Source of the DNA: an uncultured Peptococcaceae bacterium
GTDB taxonomy: Bacteria > Bacillota > Peptococcia > Peptococcales > Peptococcaceae
Length of the DNA stretch: 29,468 nt
Assembly (NCBI GenBank): GCA_938044045.1
Contig: CALIQN010000068.1
Coordinates: 1 to 29,468 of the forward strand
Direction of reading: 5' to 3'
In this document: one piece after another, positions 13,216 through 21,109 of the stretch
Layout: each line of letters begins with the position of its first letter
How positions within the stretch are numbered: position 1 is the first letter of the stretch
Notes under the pieces: model-generated
What the model was told of the DNA's origin: nothing
The model's database searches: none
The model's input: only the letters and a program-made list of their open reading frames with translations
Made by a program: the position numbers and the translations under genes

Positions 13216-14778
13216 ATGGCGAAAGAGCGTTTATGGCAATATGATAGCACTACAAAAACCACGCAAGTCAGTGATGAGGCTATAACCTTGCCCAATGGGG
13301 CATTTCGACATAGTCAAAATTTAGAAAGGGTTATCTTTCCTAAGGGTTTTGAAGCCCTTCCTAAGGACTGCTTTTTGGGCTGTCCCCATTTAGAGGCACT
13401 CAAGTTGCCCTCTGCTCATCAATTAGGGGAAAATGCTTGTGCCAATTGCCCCTCACTCAAAAAACTCTATCTCCCTGATGGGGCGACAACCTTGCCAAAA
13501 GGTTTTTTAGAGGGTGCGAAAGCCTTAGAAAGAGTGCGTTTACCAAGGACACTGACCAAGATTGATGCTGCAGCGTTCAAAAATGCCACTTCCCTCAAAC
13601 GTCTTGATCTGCCCAAGGGGCTAGAGCACCTTGGCAAGGAAGCCCTTTTTGGCTGCCATGCCTTGGAAAAATTATACTTACCTAAAGGGCTAAAAAGACT
13701 CGAGTATTTTGCCCTCCCTCATGGGGGTAACTTAACAGAAATTACCATTGATAGTGAAAATCCACACTTCACCACCTTGGACAATGTCCTCTTTAGCCAT
13801 GACAAAACGACCCTCATCCTCTTTCCCTCTGCAGACAAACGCCAAACCTATCAAGTCCCTGAAGGTGTAGAAACCATTGAGATGGGGGCTTTTTATAAAA
13901 ATCGTCACTTGAAAAAAATCATCTTGCCTAAAAGCCTCAAGACCATCGGACGTGCTGCCTTTTCCCAGGCGTTGGCGCTCGAAGAGGTGGTTTTTCAATC
14001 CTCGCCCAATGTCTCTGGGGCAAATCAGCCCGAGCTTGGTGCCTTTAGCTATTGTCAAAAACTCTTTGAACTGACCTGTCCACCAGATTGGTACGGCATT
14101 CCACCTTTTACCTTTGCCCATTCAGCCCTAGTCAGTCTCCACCTAAATGAGGGTCTTATGCGTATCGGACGAGGTGCCTTTTATCGTTGCCCACTAGAGG
14201 AAGTGACTTTTCCTAAGAGCCTCACCAAGCTTGCCGAAGGGGCTTTTTATGGCACAAAACACTTGATATTCCAAAGCCTACCAAAGGGCTATTACACCCA
14301 AGTGGCGGGCAAAAGCCCACTATACCAAAAGGAAAAATGGCACAACCATACCCTAGAAATTGCCGGCAATGCCATTTGGCTTGGTGGGGGCAAGGAGGAC
14401 ATGTGGCAAGACCTCTTAAACGAAATCGACTGGTCTGGGGAAAACTTCAACCTCTACTTTGCCGACCAAGGCTTTGAGAGCATCGAGGAAGAGACAGATA
14501 AAATGCTTTGGGTGCTCAGTCGCCTAAAATCCCCGCAGACCATTGACCCACGTGCCAAGGCACGTTATCTTGACTATCTTAAAACCCATCAGATGACACT
14601 CTTAGAATTTGCCTTTAGCCAAAAAGATAGTCATGCCATCACCCTAATCCTTGACCTCGTTTCCGTGGAGGCCAAACACACTGATAGACTCCTTGCCCTT
14701 GCCAAGGAAAACGGCTTGAGTGAACTCATGCCCAAGCTTCTTAGCCTTGGTGGCGAGAAGCGTTGCTTTAGCTTATAG
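13216..14778 (+). CDS. BspA-type leucine-rich repeat protein, cytoplasmic
   Basis: 520 residues, ATG 13216 behind AAAGGAGGG. From about residue 20 to 350 it is built of 23-residue LRR_5/BspA-type repeats, for example AFRHSQNLERVIFPKGFEAL, CPHLEALKLPSAHQLG and SLKRLDLPKGLEHLGKEA. An island (about 175-200, ITIDSENPHFTTLDNVLFSH) matches the inserts usual in this family. Unlike surface BspA proteins it has no signal peptide or anchor, so it acts inside the cell. The last 150 residues are a helical tail (WQDLLNEIDWSGENFNLYF...; KARYLDYLKTHQMTLLEFAF). It is the first gene of an operon with a VWA protein and a MoxR ATPase, suggesting a binding module for that complex. Confidence 0.85.
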   Translation: MAKERLWQYDSTTKTTQVSDEAITLPNGAFRHSQNLERVIFPKGFEALPKDCFLGCPHLEALKLPSAHQLGENACANCPSLKKLYLPDGATTLPKGFLEGAKALERVRLPRTLTKIDAAAFKNATSLKRLDLPKGLEHLGKEALFGCHALEKLYLPKGLKRLEYFALPHGGNLTEITIDSENPHFTTLDNVLFSHDKTTLILFPSADKRQTYQVPEGVETIEMGAFYKNRHLKKIILPKSLKTIGRAAFSQALALEEVVFQSSPNVSGANQPELGAFSYCQKLFELTCPPDWYGIPPFTFAHSALVSLHLNEGLMRIGRGAFYRCPLEEVTFPKSLTKLAEGAFYGTKHLIFQSLPKGYYTQVAGKSPLYQKEKWHNHTLEIAGNAIWLGGGKEDMWQDLLNEIDWSGENFNLYFADQGFESIEEETDKMLWVLSRLKSPQTIDPRAKARYLDYLKTHQMTLLEFAFSQKDSHAITLILDLVSVEAKHTDRLLALAKENGLSELMPKLLSLGGEKRCFSL

Positions 14779-14784
14779 GAGATA

Positions 14785-16146
14785 ATGATGAATCCATCTA
14801 CTGATACCCATTTTGCTCAAGACCTGCTTAGTTATGGCAGGCAAGAACTCTTAGTCAAAATGCGCTTTATGGCGCTTCCTTTTAGCAAATTAAAACCAAG
14901 TCCTGATATTGTCGGCACCTTGGTAGGGGACAAGGGCGAAGTCCTCCACTATGATGGGGATACGCTCATCATGGACTTTGCCAAAGAAAAAAACATCGCC
15001 TCAAGGCTCTACTTACACATGGTCTTTCACTGTCTCTTTCGCCATATTTTTTTCAAAAAAAGCGAAGAAAGGTTGTGGTTTCTCGCCTGTGACATGGCAA
15101 GTGAGGACGCTATCTTAGCCCTCAATCTCCCTCAAGTCGCCCTAAAAGGTGACGTACTGGAGCGAAAAATCCTTGCCAATTTCAAGGAAAAAATCGAGCC
15201 CTTTCATGCAGAAACCATCTACCGTTACCTTCTCACCTCCGGGCTTTCCATCCAAGAAATTCGCCGTTTGGAAAGTATCTTTGCCAAGGACTTGCATTTT
15301 TACCACGGTGATGAAGAAGTGGATGAAAGTGGGGACGAGGGCAAAGTCCAAAATGAGCTGGCACGTGAAGACGCCTTTGACTTTTTTGAAAATCCCATCC
15401 AAAAAGAAGCTTGGGAAGACATCAGCAAGGAAATTGAAAACGAACTGCAAAACTTTGCCCAAGAACTTGGCGATGGGGTCGGTACCCTCAGTCAAAATAT
15501 CCGTCCCCCAGAAAAAAGGGAAAGTGAATACAAACGCTTTTTGAAAAAATTTACCACCCTACATGAAGCACTGGAGATAGACAGCGAGTCCTTTGACTAC
15601 ATTTACTACACCTATGGGCTAGAACTTTACCAAGATATGCCCCTAATCGAACCCCTTGAGACCAAGGAAGTCAAAAAGGTTGAAGAGCTTGTTATCGCCC
15701 TTGACACCTCAGGCTCTTGCTCTGGGGAAGTGGTGCAAGCTTTCCTCCAGGAAACCTATGACATCTTAACCGATGGGGACGCTTTTTTTGACAAGATGCA
15801 CATCCGTCTCATCCAGTGTGACCGTAAAATCCAAAGTGATACCGTTATCAAGTGTGCCAAGGACTTTACCGACTTTATCCAGCATGGTGAGTTAAAGGGC
15901 TTTGGTGGCACTGATTTTCGCCCAGTCTTTACCTATATCGACCAACTCATCGACAAGGGAGAACTCAAAAACCTCAAAGGTCTTCTCTACTTTACTGACG
16001 GCCTGGGGATTTATCCCAAAACCATGCCCAAGTATGATACTGCCTTTATTTTTCTCAAAAAGACACGTTATTTTGATGACCCGGACTTTCCATTTTGGGC
16101 AATGCGTGTCCTTGTCTCTCCTACTGGGCTACTTGAAAGGAAATAA
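14785..16146 (+). CDS. VWA-like metallopeptidase-type protein (DUF2201 family), MoxR partner
   Basis: 453 residues. The N-terminal part carries a zinc-peptidase-like motif HMVFHCLFRH (H78, H82, H87), although the usual HExxH glutamate is absent. A very acidic linker (HGDEEVDESGDEGK) follows, then a C-terminal VWA domain with MIDAS-type residues DTSGS (307-311), GGTD (374-377) and YFTDG (D405). This matches the DUF2201 layout commonly found beside MoxR ATPases. AGGAG precedes ATG 14785; ATG 14788 has slightly better spacing. It sits 6 bases after the LRR gene and 2 bases before the ATPase gene, so all three are probably co-translated. The VWA domain likely binds metal and a client, and the ATPase remodels it. 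Confidence 0.85.
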   Translation: MMNPSTDTHFAQDLLSYGRQELLVKMRFMALPFSKLKPSPDIVGTLVGDKGEVLHYDGDTLIMDFAKEKNIASRLYLHMVFHCLFRHIFFKKSEERLWFLACDMASEDAILALNLPQVALKGDVLERKILANFKEKIEPFHAETIYRYLLTSGLSIQEIRRLESIFAKDLHFYHGDEEVDESGDEGKVQNELAREDAFDFFENPIQKEAWEDISKEIENELQNFAQELGDGVGTLSQNIRPPEKRESEYKRFLKKFTTLHEALEIDSESFDYIYYTYGLELYQDMPLIEPLETKEVKKVEELVIALDTSGSCSGEVVQAFLQETYDILTDGDAFFDKMHIRLIQCDRKIQSDTVIKCAKDFTDFIQHGELKGFGGTDFRPVFTYIDQLIDKGELKNLKGLLYFTDGLGIYPKTMPKYDTAFIFLKKTRYFDDPDFPFWAMRVLVSPTGLLERK

Positions 16147-16148
16147 GT

Positions 16149-17666
16149 ATGAATATCAATGACGCAAAAACACAGATCAAAAATACCCTCTCTATCTATC
16201 TCAAAAAAGATGAATTTGGTGCCTATAAGATACCAAAACATCGCCAAAGACCGATTTTTCTCCTTGGTGCCCCTGGGATTGGCAAGACTGCCATCATGGC
16301 GCAGATTGCTAGTGAGCTTGACCTCGCCTTAGTCAGCTATGCCATGACCCACCACACGAGACAAAGCGCCCTAGGGCTGCCCTTTATCAAAGAAAAAAAC
16401 TTTATGGGTAAGACCTATCGTATTACCGAATACACCATGAGTGAAATCATCGCCAGTATCTATGACACCATAGAAAAATCAGGTAAAAAAGAGGGGATTC
16501 TCTTTTTAGATGAGATTAATTGCGTATCAGAAACCCTAGCCCCTGCCATTTTGGAATTTTTACAATATAAGACCTTTGGCAGGCATGCCATTCCTGATGG
16601 CTGGCTCGTGGTCACCGCCGGTAACCCCCCAGAGTACAACAAATCTGTACGAGAAATGGACTTGGCAACCATGGACAGATTAAAGGTACTGGAAGTCAAA
16701 GAAGACTATGGCATCTGGCGACAATATGCCAAAAAAGTCAATCTCCATCCTGCCATCACCAACTACCTTGACCTCAAGAAAAAAGACTTTTATCGCATAG
16801 AAACCACCATTGATGGCAAGGAATATGTCACAGCACGTGGTTGGGAAGATCTCTCAGAAAGCCTCTACCTCTATGAAGAAACTAATCTAGTCGTCGATGA
16901 ACCACTGATTTATCAGTACCTCCACCATCCCCAAGTAGCAAAAAGCTTTGCCACCTACTACGAGCTTTACCAAACCTACCAAAAGAACTACAACGTTCGT
17001 GCTATCTTAGAGGGCGAATATAAGGCAACCGCCCTACCAAAAATCAGTGAAACCACCTTTGATGAAAAGCTTTCCTTGGTCGGGCTCTTGATTGCTAGTT
17101 TGAATGAATCAAGCAATGCCTACCAAGGTCAAGCCGACTATCTCACCTACTTGACCCAAACCCTAAGAGCGTTAAAAACTACCTTAGAAACCACAAAAAC
17201 AACCAAAGACGTCCTGAAATCAACTAAAGAAACCATCTACCAAGAAAGGGAAGCCCTAGGCTTTGCAGGGAGTTTGGATAGGGCTAAAAACAAGGTCATG
17301 TTAGAAACCCTCGGCTTTTTGGACAAACTAGAAATCAGTTTTCTAAAAAACCCTGAGCAGAATGCTGAAACCTTGCTGACCTTGATGAAGGCACAATTTA
17401 ATGACCTTGTCTCTACTTGGGATGATCTCGGTGAAAGACTGAAAACTGAAATCACCAATAGCTTGGATTTTACCTACAACTATTTTGGTGATGGGGAACT
17501 TTTCCTCATCTTCTTAACAGAACTTGCGACCAATGAAGCCTTGGCACGCTTGATTGCTGAGAGAAATGTCGAAGCCTATTATCAACATGCGGATAAGCTC
17601 AAACACCATACCCAAGGGGATAAATTACAAAAGCTTGCACAAAACCACTTTAAAGAAGCGTTTTAA
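16149..17666 (+). CDS. MoxR-type AAA+ ATPase
   Basis: 505 residues. AAA+ core: Walker A GAPGIGKT (40-47), Walker B ILFLDEIN (117-124), sensor-1 asparagine in TAGNPPEYN (N159), and MDRLKVLEV as the C-terminal part of the arginine-finger region. The second half (about 260-505) is a long helical extension (ETTKTTKDVLKSTKETIYQE) not usual for the 320-residue MoxR ATPases. It may form a coiled-coil or binding arm. MoxR ATPases act as chaperones for VWA partners; the DUF2201/VWA gene lies 2 bases upstream. It is the last gene of the operon, with a terminator starting at its stop codon. Confidence 0.88.
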   Translation: MNINDAKTQIKNTLSIYLKKDEFGAYKIPKHRQRPIFLLGAPGIGKTAIMAQIASELDLALVSYAMTHHTRQSALGLPFIKEKNFMGKTYRITEYTMSEIIASIYDTIEKSGKKEGILFLDEINCVSETLAPAILEFLQYKTFGRHAIPDGWLVVTAGNPPEYNKSVREMDLATMDRLKVLEVKEDYGIWRQYAKKVNLHPAITNYLDLKKKDFYRIETTIDGKEYVTARGWEDLSESLYLYEETNLVVDEPLIYQYLHHPQVAKSFATYYELYQTYQKNYNVRAILEGEYKATALPKISETTFDEKLSLVGLLIASLNESSNAYQGQADYLTYLTQTLRALKTTLETTKTTKDVLKSTKETIYQEREALGFAGSLDRAKNKVMLETLGFLDKLEISFLKNPEQNAETLLTLMKAQFNDLVSTWDDLGERLKTEITNSLDFTYNYFGDGELFLIFLTELATNEALARLIAERNVEAYYQHADKLKHHTQGDKLQKLAQNHFKEAF

Positions 17667-17688
17667 ACCACTTTAAAGTGGTTTTTTT
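17665..17688 (+). terminator. Terminator of the LRR-VWA-MoxR operon
   Basis: AAACCACTTT followed by AAAGTGGTTT is a perfect inverted repeat with almost no loop and then TTTTT. It overlaps the stop of the ATPase gene. Confidence 0.85.
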
Positions 17689-17740
17689 AGGTTTAAAACT
17701 AGTTTTTTTATCATTTCAACCAGTTTTAGATAGTTTTTTC

Positions 17741-17768
17741 TTGTATTTAGAATTTTTTTTGTTATACT
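17741..17768 (+). promoter_or_regulatory. Promoter of the DUF536-like/GNAT pair
   Basis: TTGTAT (17741-17746), 16 bases, TATACT (17763-17768), 24 bases before the start, in a T-rich region. Confidence 0.5.
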
Positions 17769-17792
17769 TTTAATGAAGTGAGGTGAGTGTTA

Positions 17793-18365
17793 ATGGATTT
17801 AACCATTAAAGAAATTGCTGATACACTAGGCGTTAGTAAAAACACTGTCAAATATCATATGCGTAAGTTAAACGATGTCCTAAGTGCTAGTGACTATCTT
17901 TACAAAAACAGTGGCATGATTTATGTCCGTGAAGATGGTGTCAAACTCATTGAAGCATCTATCGTCGCTCTACATAGCGAGACAAAAGAGTCTACTCAGT
18001 CTGATGAAGAAAAAGAAAGTATCGAAAACACCAAGACAATACTCTTAAGTCCCCCACAAGATAACAGTGGGGAAAATGAACTCCCTGTTGAAATCGCCTT
18101 TCTCTTAAAAGAGCGTGACGAAAGACTAAAGCTTCTTGTCTCTCAAATCGACCTCCTAGAACATAGCAAGGCCAATACTGCTGAACAGCTCCAAATCAAG
18201 GATGAACAAATCGCTGAATTGCACAAGCTTTTAAATCAGCAACAACAATTAAACCTCATCGCTGAAGCAAAAATTAAAGAACTAGAGTCCACTCCTAAAG
18301 CCCTTGAAGGTACTACTCAAGAAGAAGTTGAGTCCCTCAAGAAGTGGTGGCAATTTTGGAAGTAG
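17793..18365 (+). CDS. HTH and coiled-coil protein resembling plasmid ORFX (DUF536)
   Basis: 190 residues from ATG 17793, 4-6 bases after GAGGTGAG. N-terminal helix-turn-helix (MDLTIKEIADTLGVSKNTVK, YHMRKLNDVL), an acidic middle (ESTQSDEEKESIENT), then a long coiled coil (LLVSQIDLLEHSKANTAEQL) and the C-terminal signature ESLKKWWQFWK. HTH, coiled coil and a Trp-rich 'WWqfWK' end are the marks of the DUF536/ORFX proteins found next to repB on lactic acid bacteria theta plasmids, where they affect copy number or stability. Here no rep gene or iterons are seen, so it may be a chromosomal relative or plasmid relic. The GNAT gene follows 8 bases downstream. Confidence 0.75.
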   Translation: MDLTIKEIADTLGVSKNTVKYHMRKLNDVLSASDYLYKNSGMIYVREDGVKLIEASIVALHSETKESTQSDEEKESIENTKTILLSPPQDNSGENELPVEIAFLLKERDERLKLLVSQIDLLEHSKANTAEQLQIKDEQIAELHKLLNQQQQLNLIAEAKIKELESTPKALEGTTQEEVESLKKWWQFWK

Positions 18366-18372
18366 GTGCCCC

Positions 18373-18906
18373 TTGAGTATCGAAGATTCTATCCGTCTTT
18401 TTTTCTCTCGCTTTAAAAAAGATGATAAGCAAGCAGGTCATGACCTTTCTCATCTGACTGATGGCACCATTGGCTTGAGGCTAATTCGTTATCAACCTGG
18501 TAGCGACTATGTCGGCTACCTCCCTAGCTATTTTTTTGCCATCATCAAAGCTTCTAACCCTTATATCGAAGTGGGCAGATGTGACCTTAGGGTGGGGGAT
18601 GCGCCAGAGATTGCCTATGCAGGTCATATTGGCTATAGGGTACACTTGCCCTACCGTGGTCATCACTATGCCAAGCATGCCAGTAGACTGCTCTTGGGCT
18701 TTGCCCATGAGCTAGGCATAGAAGAAATCCTAATCACCTGTGACCCTGACAATATCCCCTCACGCCGTACCCTAGAGGGCTTAGCGGGCGACTACCACGG
18801 CATCGTCAGTGTCCCACGAGAAAGCGTCTGTTATGAAAATGGCGACAGACTAAAATGCCAGTTTTACTACCAAACCAAAGATTTTGCCTTTAAGCGTAGC
18901 AGATAA
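18373..18906 (+). CDS. GNAT family N-acetyltransferase
   Basis: The frame holds no ATG after the upstream stop. I place the start at TTG 18373 (LSIEDSIRLFFSRFK), 5-8 bases after AGTAGGTG; a longer reading from 18304 would overlap the upstream gene by 62 bases. 177 residues. GNAT marks: the beta-strand pair HIGYRVHLPYRGHHYAKHAS (acetyl-CoA pyrophosphate-binding loop), LLLGFAHELGIEEILITC and CDPDNIPSRRTLE (motif B). Acetylation target unknown. The close link to the HTH-coiled-coil gene suggests one transcript, closed by a terminator. Confidence 0.75.
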   Translation: MSIEDSIRLFFSRFKKDDKQAGHDLSHLTDGTIGLRLIRYQPGSDYVGYLPSYFFAIIKASNPYIEVGRCDLRVGDAPEIAYAGHIGYRVHLPYRGHHYAKHASRLLLGFAHELGIEEILITCDPDNIPSRRTLEGLAGDYHGIVSVPRESVCYENGDRLKCQFYYQTKDFAFKRSR

Positions 18907-18919
18907 ATCATAATTAAAC

Positions 18920-18957
18920 AAAAAAAGCGTCCAAGTCTAAACTTGAACGCTTTTTTT
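18920..18957. terminator. Bidirectional intrinsic terminator
   Basis: AAAAAAAGCGTCCAAGT (18920-18936) pairs with ACTTGAACGCTTTTTTT (18941-18957) with one mismatch. Confidence 0.9.
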
Positions 18958-19089
18958 GATGGGTTTATAATACTGCCTTGTCAAAGCTTGGGTTTTATTC
19001 CATACTTAAAGAAAATCATCCTCTCTCCCTTAATTGCCAATGCCTTTTTACCCAAAAAAAGAAAATAAAAACTGGCATTTAATCACACT
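18958..19089. other. Intergenic stretch, no feature seen
   Basis: No intact ORF with a ribosome site and no hairpin. It may hold the decayed 5' region of the lipoprotein remnant that follows (A-rich stretch around 19060-19075 with several frame shifts). Confidence 0.3.
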
Positions 19090-19333
19090 ATGCTTGCTCT
19101 ATTGTATGGTTGCCAAACTAAAGACATCACCATAGCCCCTCTTCTAGTGAACAAAAATTCTAAGCCCTTTATCCCCCCCTATCACTGATGGCTACTACCT
19201 ATTACTCGATAAATATAATCAACCTTATCCCTCACAAGAAAGTCTGTATGGTTTAAACGGCTATCCCATTGATGTGACAGTAGGGGTTTATAATCCCAAA
19301 ACACAGCTTCTCTATTATTTTAAAAGTGATTAA
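19090..19333 (+). pseudogene. Frameshifted short lipoprotein remnant
   Basis: From ATG 19090 the frame reads MLALLYGCQTKDITIAPLLV, then NKNSKPFIPP. It is a signal with lipobox LLYGC up to a run of seven C (19173-19179). In the next frame the sequence continues ITDGYYLLLDKYNQPYPSQE and ends with LLYYFKSD and a stop at 19331-19333. Removing one C joins the two into a protein of about 80 residues. No ribosome site is visible before 19090, so the 5' end may also be damaged. Confidence 0.5.
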
Positions 19334-19429
19334 GCCTCAACCACACATTCGCCATAAAAGCACTTATTTGTAAGCTATGTACCCAAAGTCCTAAACACAT
19401 TCACCAATTTAATTTTATAACTTTAATAT

Positions 19430-19476
19430 AGTAAATACCCTCTTTACTGTGCTGTCCAGTAAAGAGGGTATTTACT
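19430..19476. repeat. Perfect 20-base inverted repeat
   Basis: Arms 19430-19449 (AGTAAATACCC...TTACTG) and 19457-19476 are exact reverse complements around the loop TGCTGTC. There is no immediate T-run on either strand (on the plus strand TTTTTT comes 14 bases later). It sits between the lipoprotein remnant and the convergent secreted-protein gene and may act as a terminator or RNA-stability element. Confidence 0.75.
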
Positions 19477-19504
19477 AAGGGAAGTGTGCTTTTTTCTACT
19501 GATA

Positions 19505-20131
19505 TTATTTATATACTACAACTGGTTCAACTCTCATACGATACTTTGGTTTTTTGCATGTGCCATTCGTCAAAAATGTTTCTTTAATTTTATTGCTTTT
19601 AATATAAACAGAATAAGCATAATGATCATAAACTGGTCTAGCAATCAAATAAGCATATTTAACAGCTCTACCATTATAGTACTTTGGTACTGTCCATGAC
19701 TCACTAGTTCCAACTGTATATGTTCCTATTACACTAAATCCGAATGTAGCATTAAGAGCCTTAATTAGATTTATATTATTAGAAACAGAACATTCTGCAG
19801 AAATACCTACCGAACCGTTTATTCCTATTGTAACTCCAGGCACTCCTTCATTTGATCTAGCTTTTACTGACCCAAAAGATTCTCCAGTATATCTTTTATT
19901 CTTTATAATATAGGTAATATGAGATGCTGGAACTATATCCTCTACATCATCATTCACAAAACTATCTTCCTCAAAGGAATCAAATTGTAAATGTTCTGCA
20001 TCTGCAAATTGATTTTCCTCTGGTAAACTAGCTTCTTTTTCAATATCGCTAGCAAAAACGCTCTGAGTATAATTTGTACTTAAACCAATAAGCATACATA
20101 CTATCACTAACGTACTAAAAAACTTTTTCAT
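19505..20131 (-). CDS. Secreted beta-rich protein of unknown function
   Basis: 208 residues, ATG 20131 behind GAGGG. Signal peptide MKKFFSTLVIVCMLIGLSTN then YTQSVFA|SD, cut after about residue 27. The mature N-terminus is strongly acidic (EEDSFVNDDVEDIV). The C-terminal 120 residues are Gly/Ser/aromatic-rich strands (GVPGVTIGINGSVGISAECS, IGTYTVGTSESWTVPKYYNG). The gene is AT-richer than its neighbours, suggesting recent acquisition. It lies directly downstream of a membrane-anchored XRE regulator, which may control it or sense it. It looks like the uncharacterised secreted proteins found near peptide-export genes, but no such genes are seen here. Confidence 0.7.
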   Translation of the reverse strand: MKKFFSTLVIVCMLIGLSTNYTQSVFASDIEKEASLPEENQFADAEHLQFDSFEEDSFVNDDVEDIVPASHITYIIKNKRYTGESFGSVKARSNEGVPGVTIGINGSVGISAECSVSNNINLIKALNATFGFSVIGTYTVGTSESWTVPKYYNGRAVKYAYLIARPVYDHYAYSVYIKSNKIKETFLTNGTCKKPKYRMRVEPVVVYK

Positions 20132-20161
20132 AATTTTTCCCTCATTTAGTATTTGATATTG

Positions 20162-20659
20162 TTAGAATCGATAATTTTCTTTATTAATAAGATATTTACA
20201 CATACATACCATACTATAAATCACTGCTAAAATCAGTAACACCACCAGAAACACTAAATGATTATTAAACCAGAAAGAGGGTTGCCACAATGCCAACCAT
20301 TCAGCATTTTCTCCACTTCTCATCGCTGGTTGCAAAAATGTCAGCAAATGGACATAAAGTCCGAGGGAAAAGGCAAAGAGTAAGCTAATAAAGGCATGTA
20401 CCTGATAATATATCAGCTTTGTCCTATTTTCACTAAGATTTTGTCTCTTGACTAATCCTTGACTTAACCCAAGTAGCTCATCACTAGAAACCTCCAATAC
20501 AAGACACAACGCTTGAAAATCCGTTAAATTAGGGCTAGTTTTGTCTGCTTCCCACTCTTCCAATAGGGTTTCTGAAATATGTAATGCCTCTGCCAAATCT
20601 TTTTTAGAAAAACCTTTTTCTGTCCTGATGGTGTATAACTTTCCCCCTAAGGAATCCAT
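20162..20659 (-). CDS. XRE-family regulator with C-terminal membrane anchor
   Basis: 165 residues, ATG 20659 behind AAGGGTGA. Residues 1-65 form a typical Cro/CI helix-turn-helix (GGKLYTIRTEKGFSKKDLAE, ALHISETLLEEWEADKTSPN). Two hydrophobic segments follow (about 85-108, VHAFISLLFAFSLGLYVHLL; about 132-155, LVFLVVLLILAVIYSMVCMC). Thus the DNA-binding domain is tethered to the membrane, a layout known in Bacillota regulators next to small membrane or transport genes. It lies 30 bases upstream of the secreted-protein gene, probably the same transcript. Confidence 0.82.
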   Translation of the reverse strand: MDSLGGKLYTIRTEKGFSKKDLAEALHISETLLEEWEADKTSPNLTDFQALCLVLEVSSDELLGLSQGLVKRQNLSENRTKLIYYQVHAFISLLFAFSLGLYVHLLTFLQPAMRSGENAEWLALWQPSFWFNNHLVFLVVLLILAVIYSMVCMCKYLINKENYRF

Positions 20660-20984
20660 ATCGCTTCACCCTTTTCTAAGATATTCTTAACTAAAAATTC
20701 AATCTATTCTTGATAAATTAAATTTTTTAACAATAGTACTATAAAATTATTAATTGTTTTATAATTTATTGTTTTTTTATACTATGATGAATCACAATAA
20801 TACATATTTCTATTCCCCCTTTAAAAATATCTCATCAATAAAATAAGCTTACTCTAACTAATAAGATTTTATCCATTTATTTATATTCTGTCAATAACTT
20901 TTTTGTTGCTCTATATTTCTTTAATTATAAGATGTCTGCTTCCAATTTCTCTTTAACAAAGCTAAATTAGACTTAAATTACTAA
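20660..20984. other. AT-rich intergenic region upstream of the regulator
   Basis: No ORF with a ribosome site. It contains the inverted repeat AAATTAT (20744-20750) / ATAATTT (20761-20767), possibly a regulator-binding site. Confidence 0.3.
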
Positions 20985-20986
20985 TC

Positions 20987-21017
20987 ATAAAAAATCCCAG
21001 TGAATTCTCACTGGGAT
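20987..21017 (-). terminator. Terminator of the carboxypeptidase gene
   Basis: Stem ATCCCAGTGA (20994-21003) with TCACTGGGAT (21008-21017). On the minus strand it is followed by a T-run (the A-run at 20988-20994). About 90 bases after the stop. Confidence 0.8.
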
Positions 21018-21109
21018 AAAATACAACTTTTAAAGTTTTCTTACCACTAAGCATTATAAAAATTATTTTTATCTTTTTCTTATTTCAACGCTATCTTATC
21101 GTCTTCATT

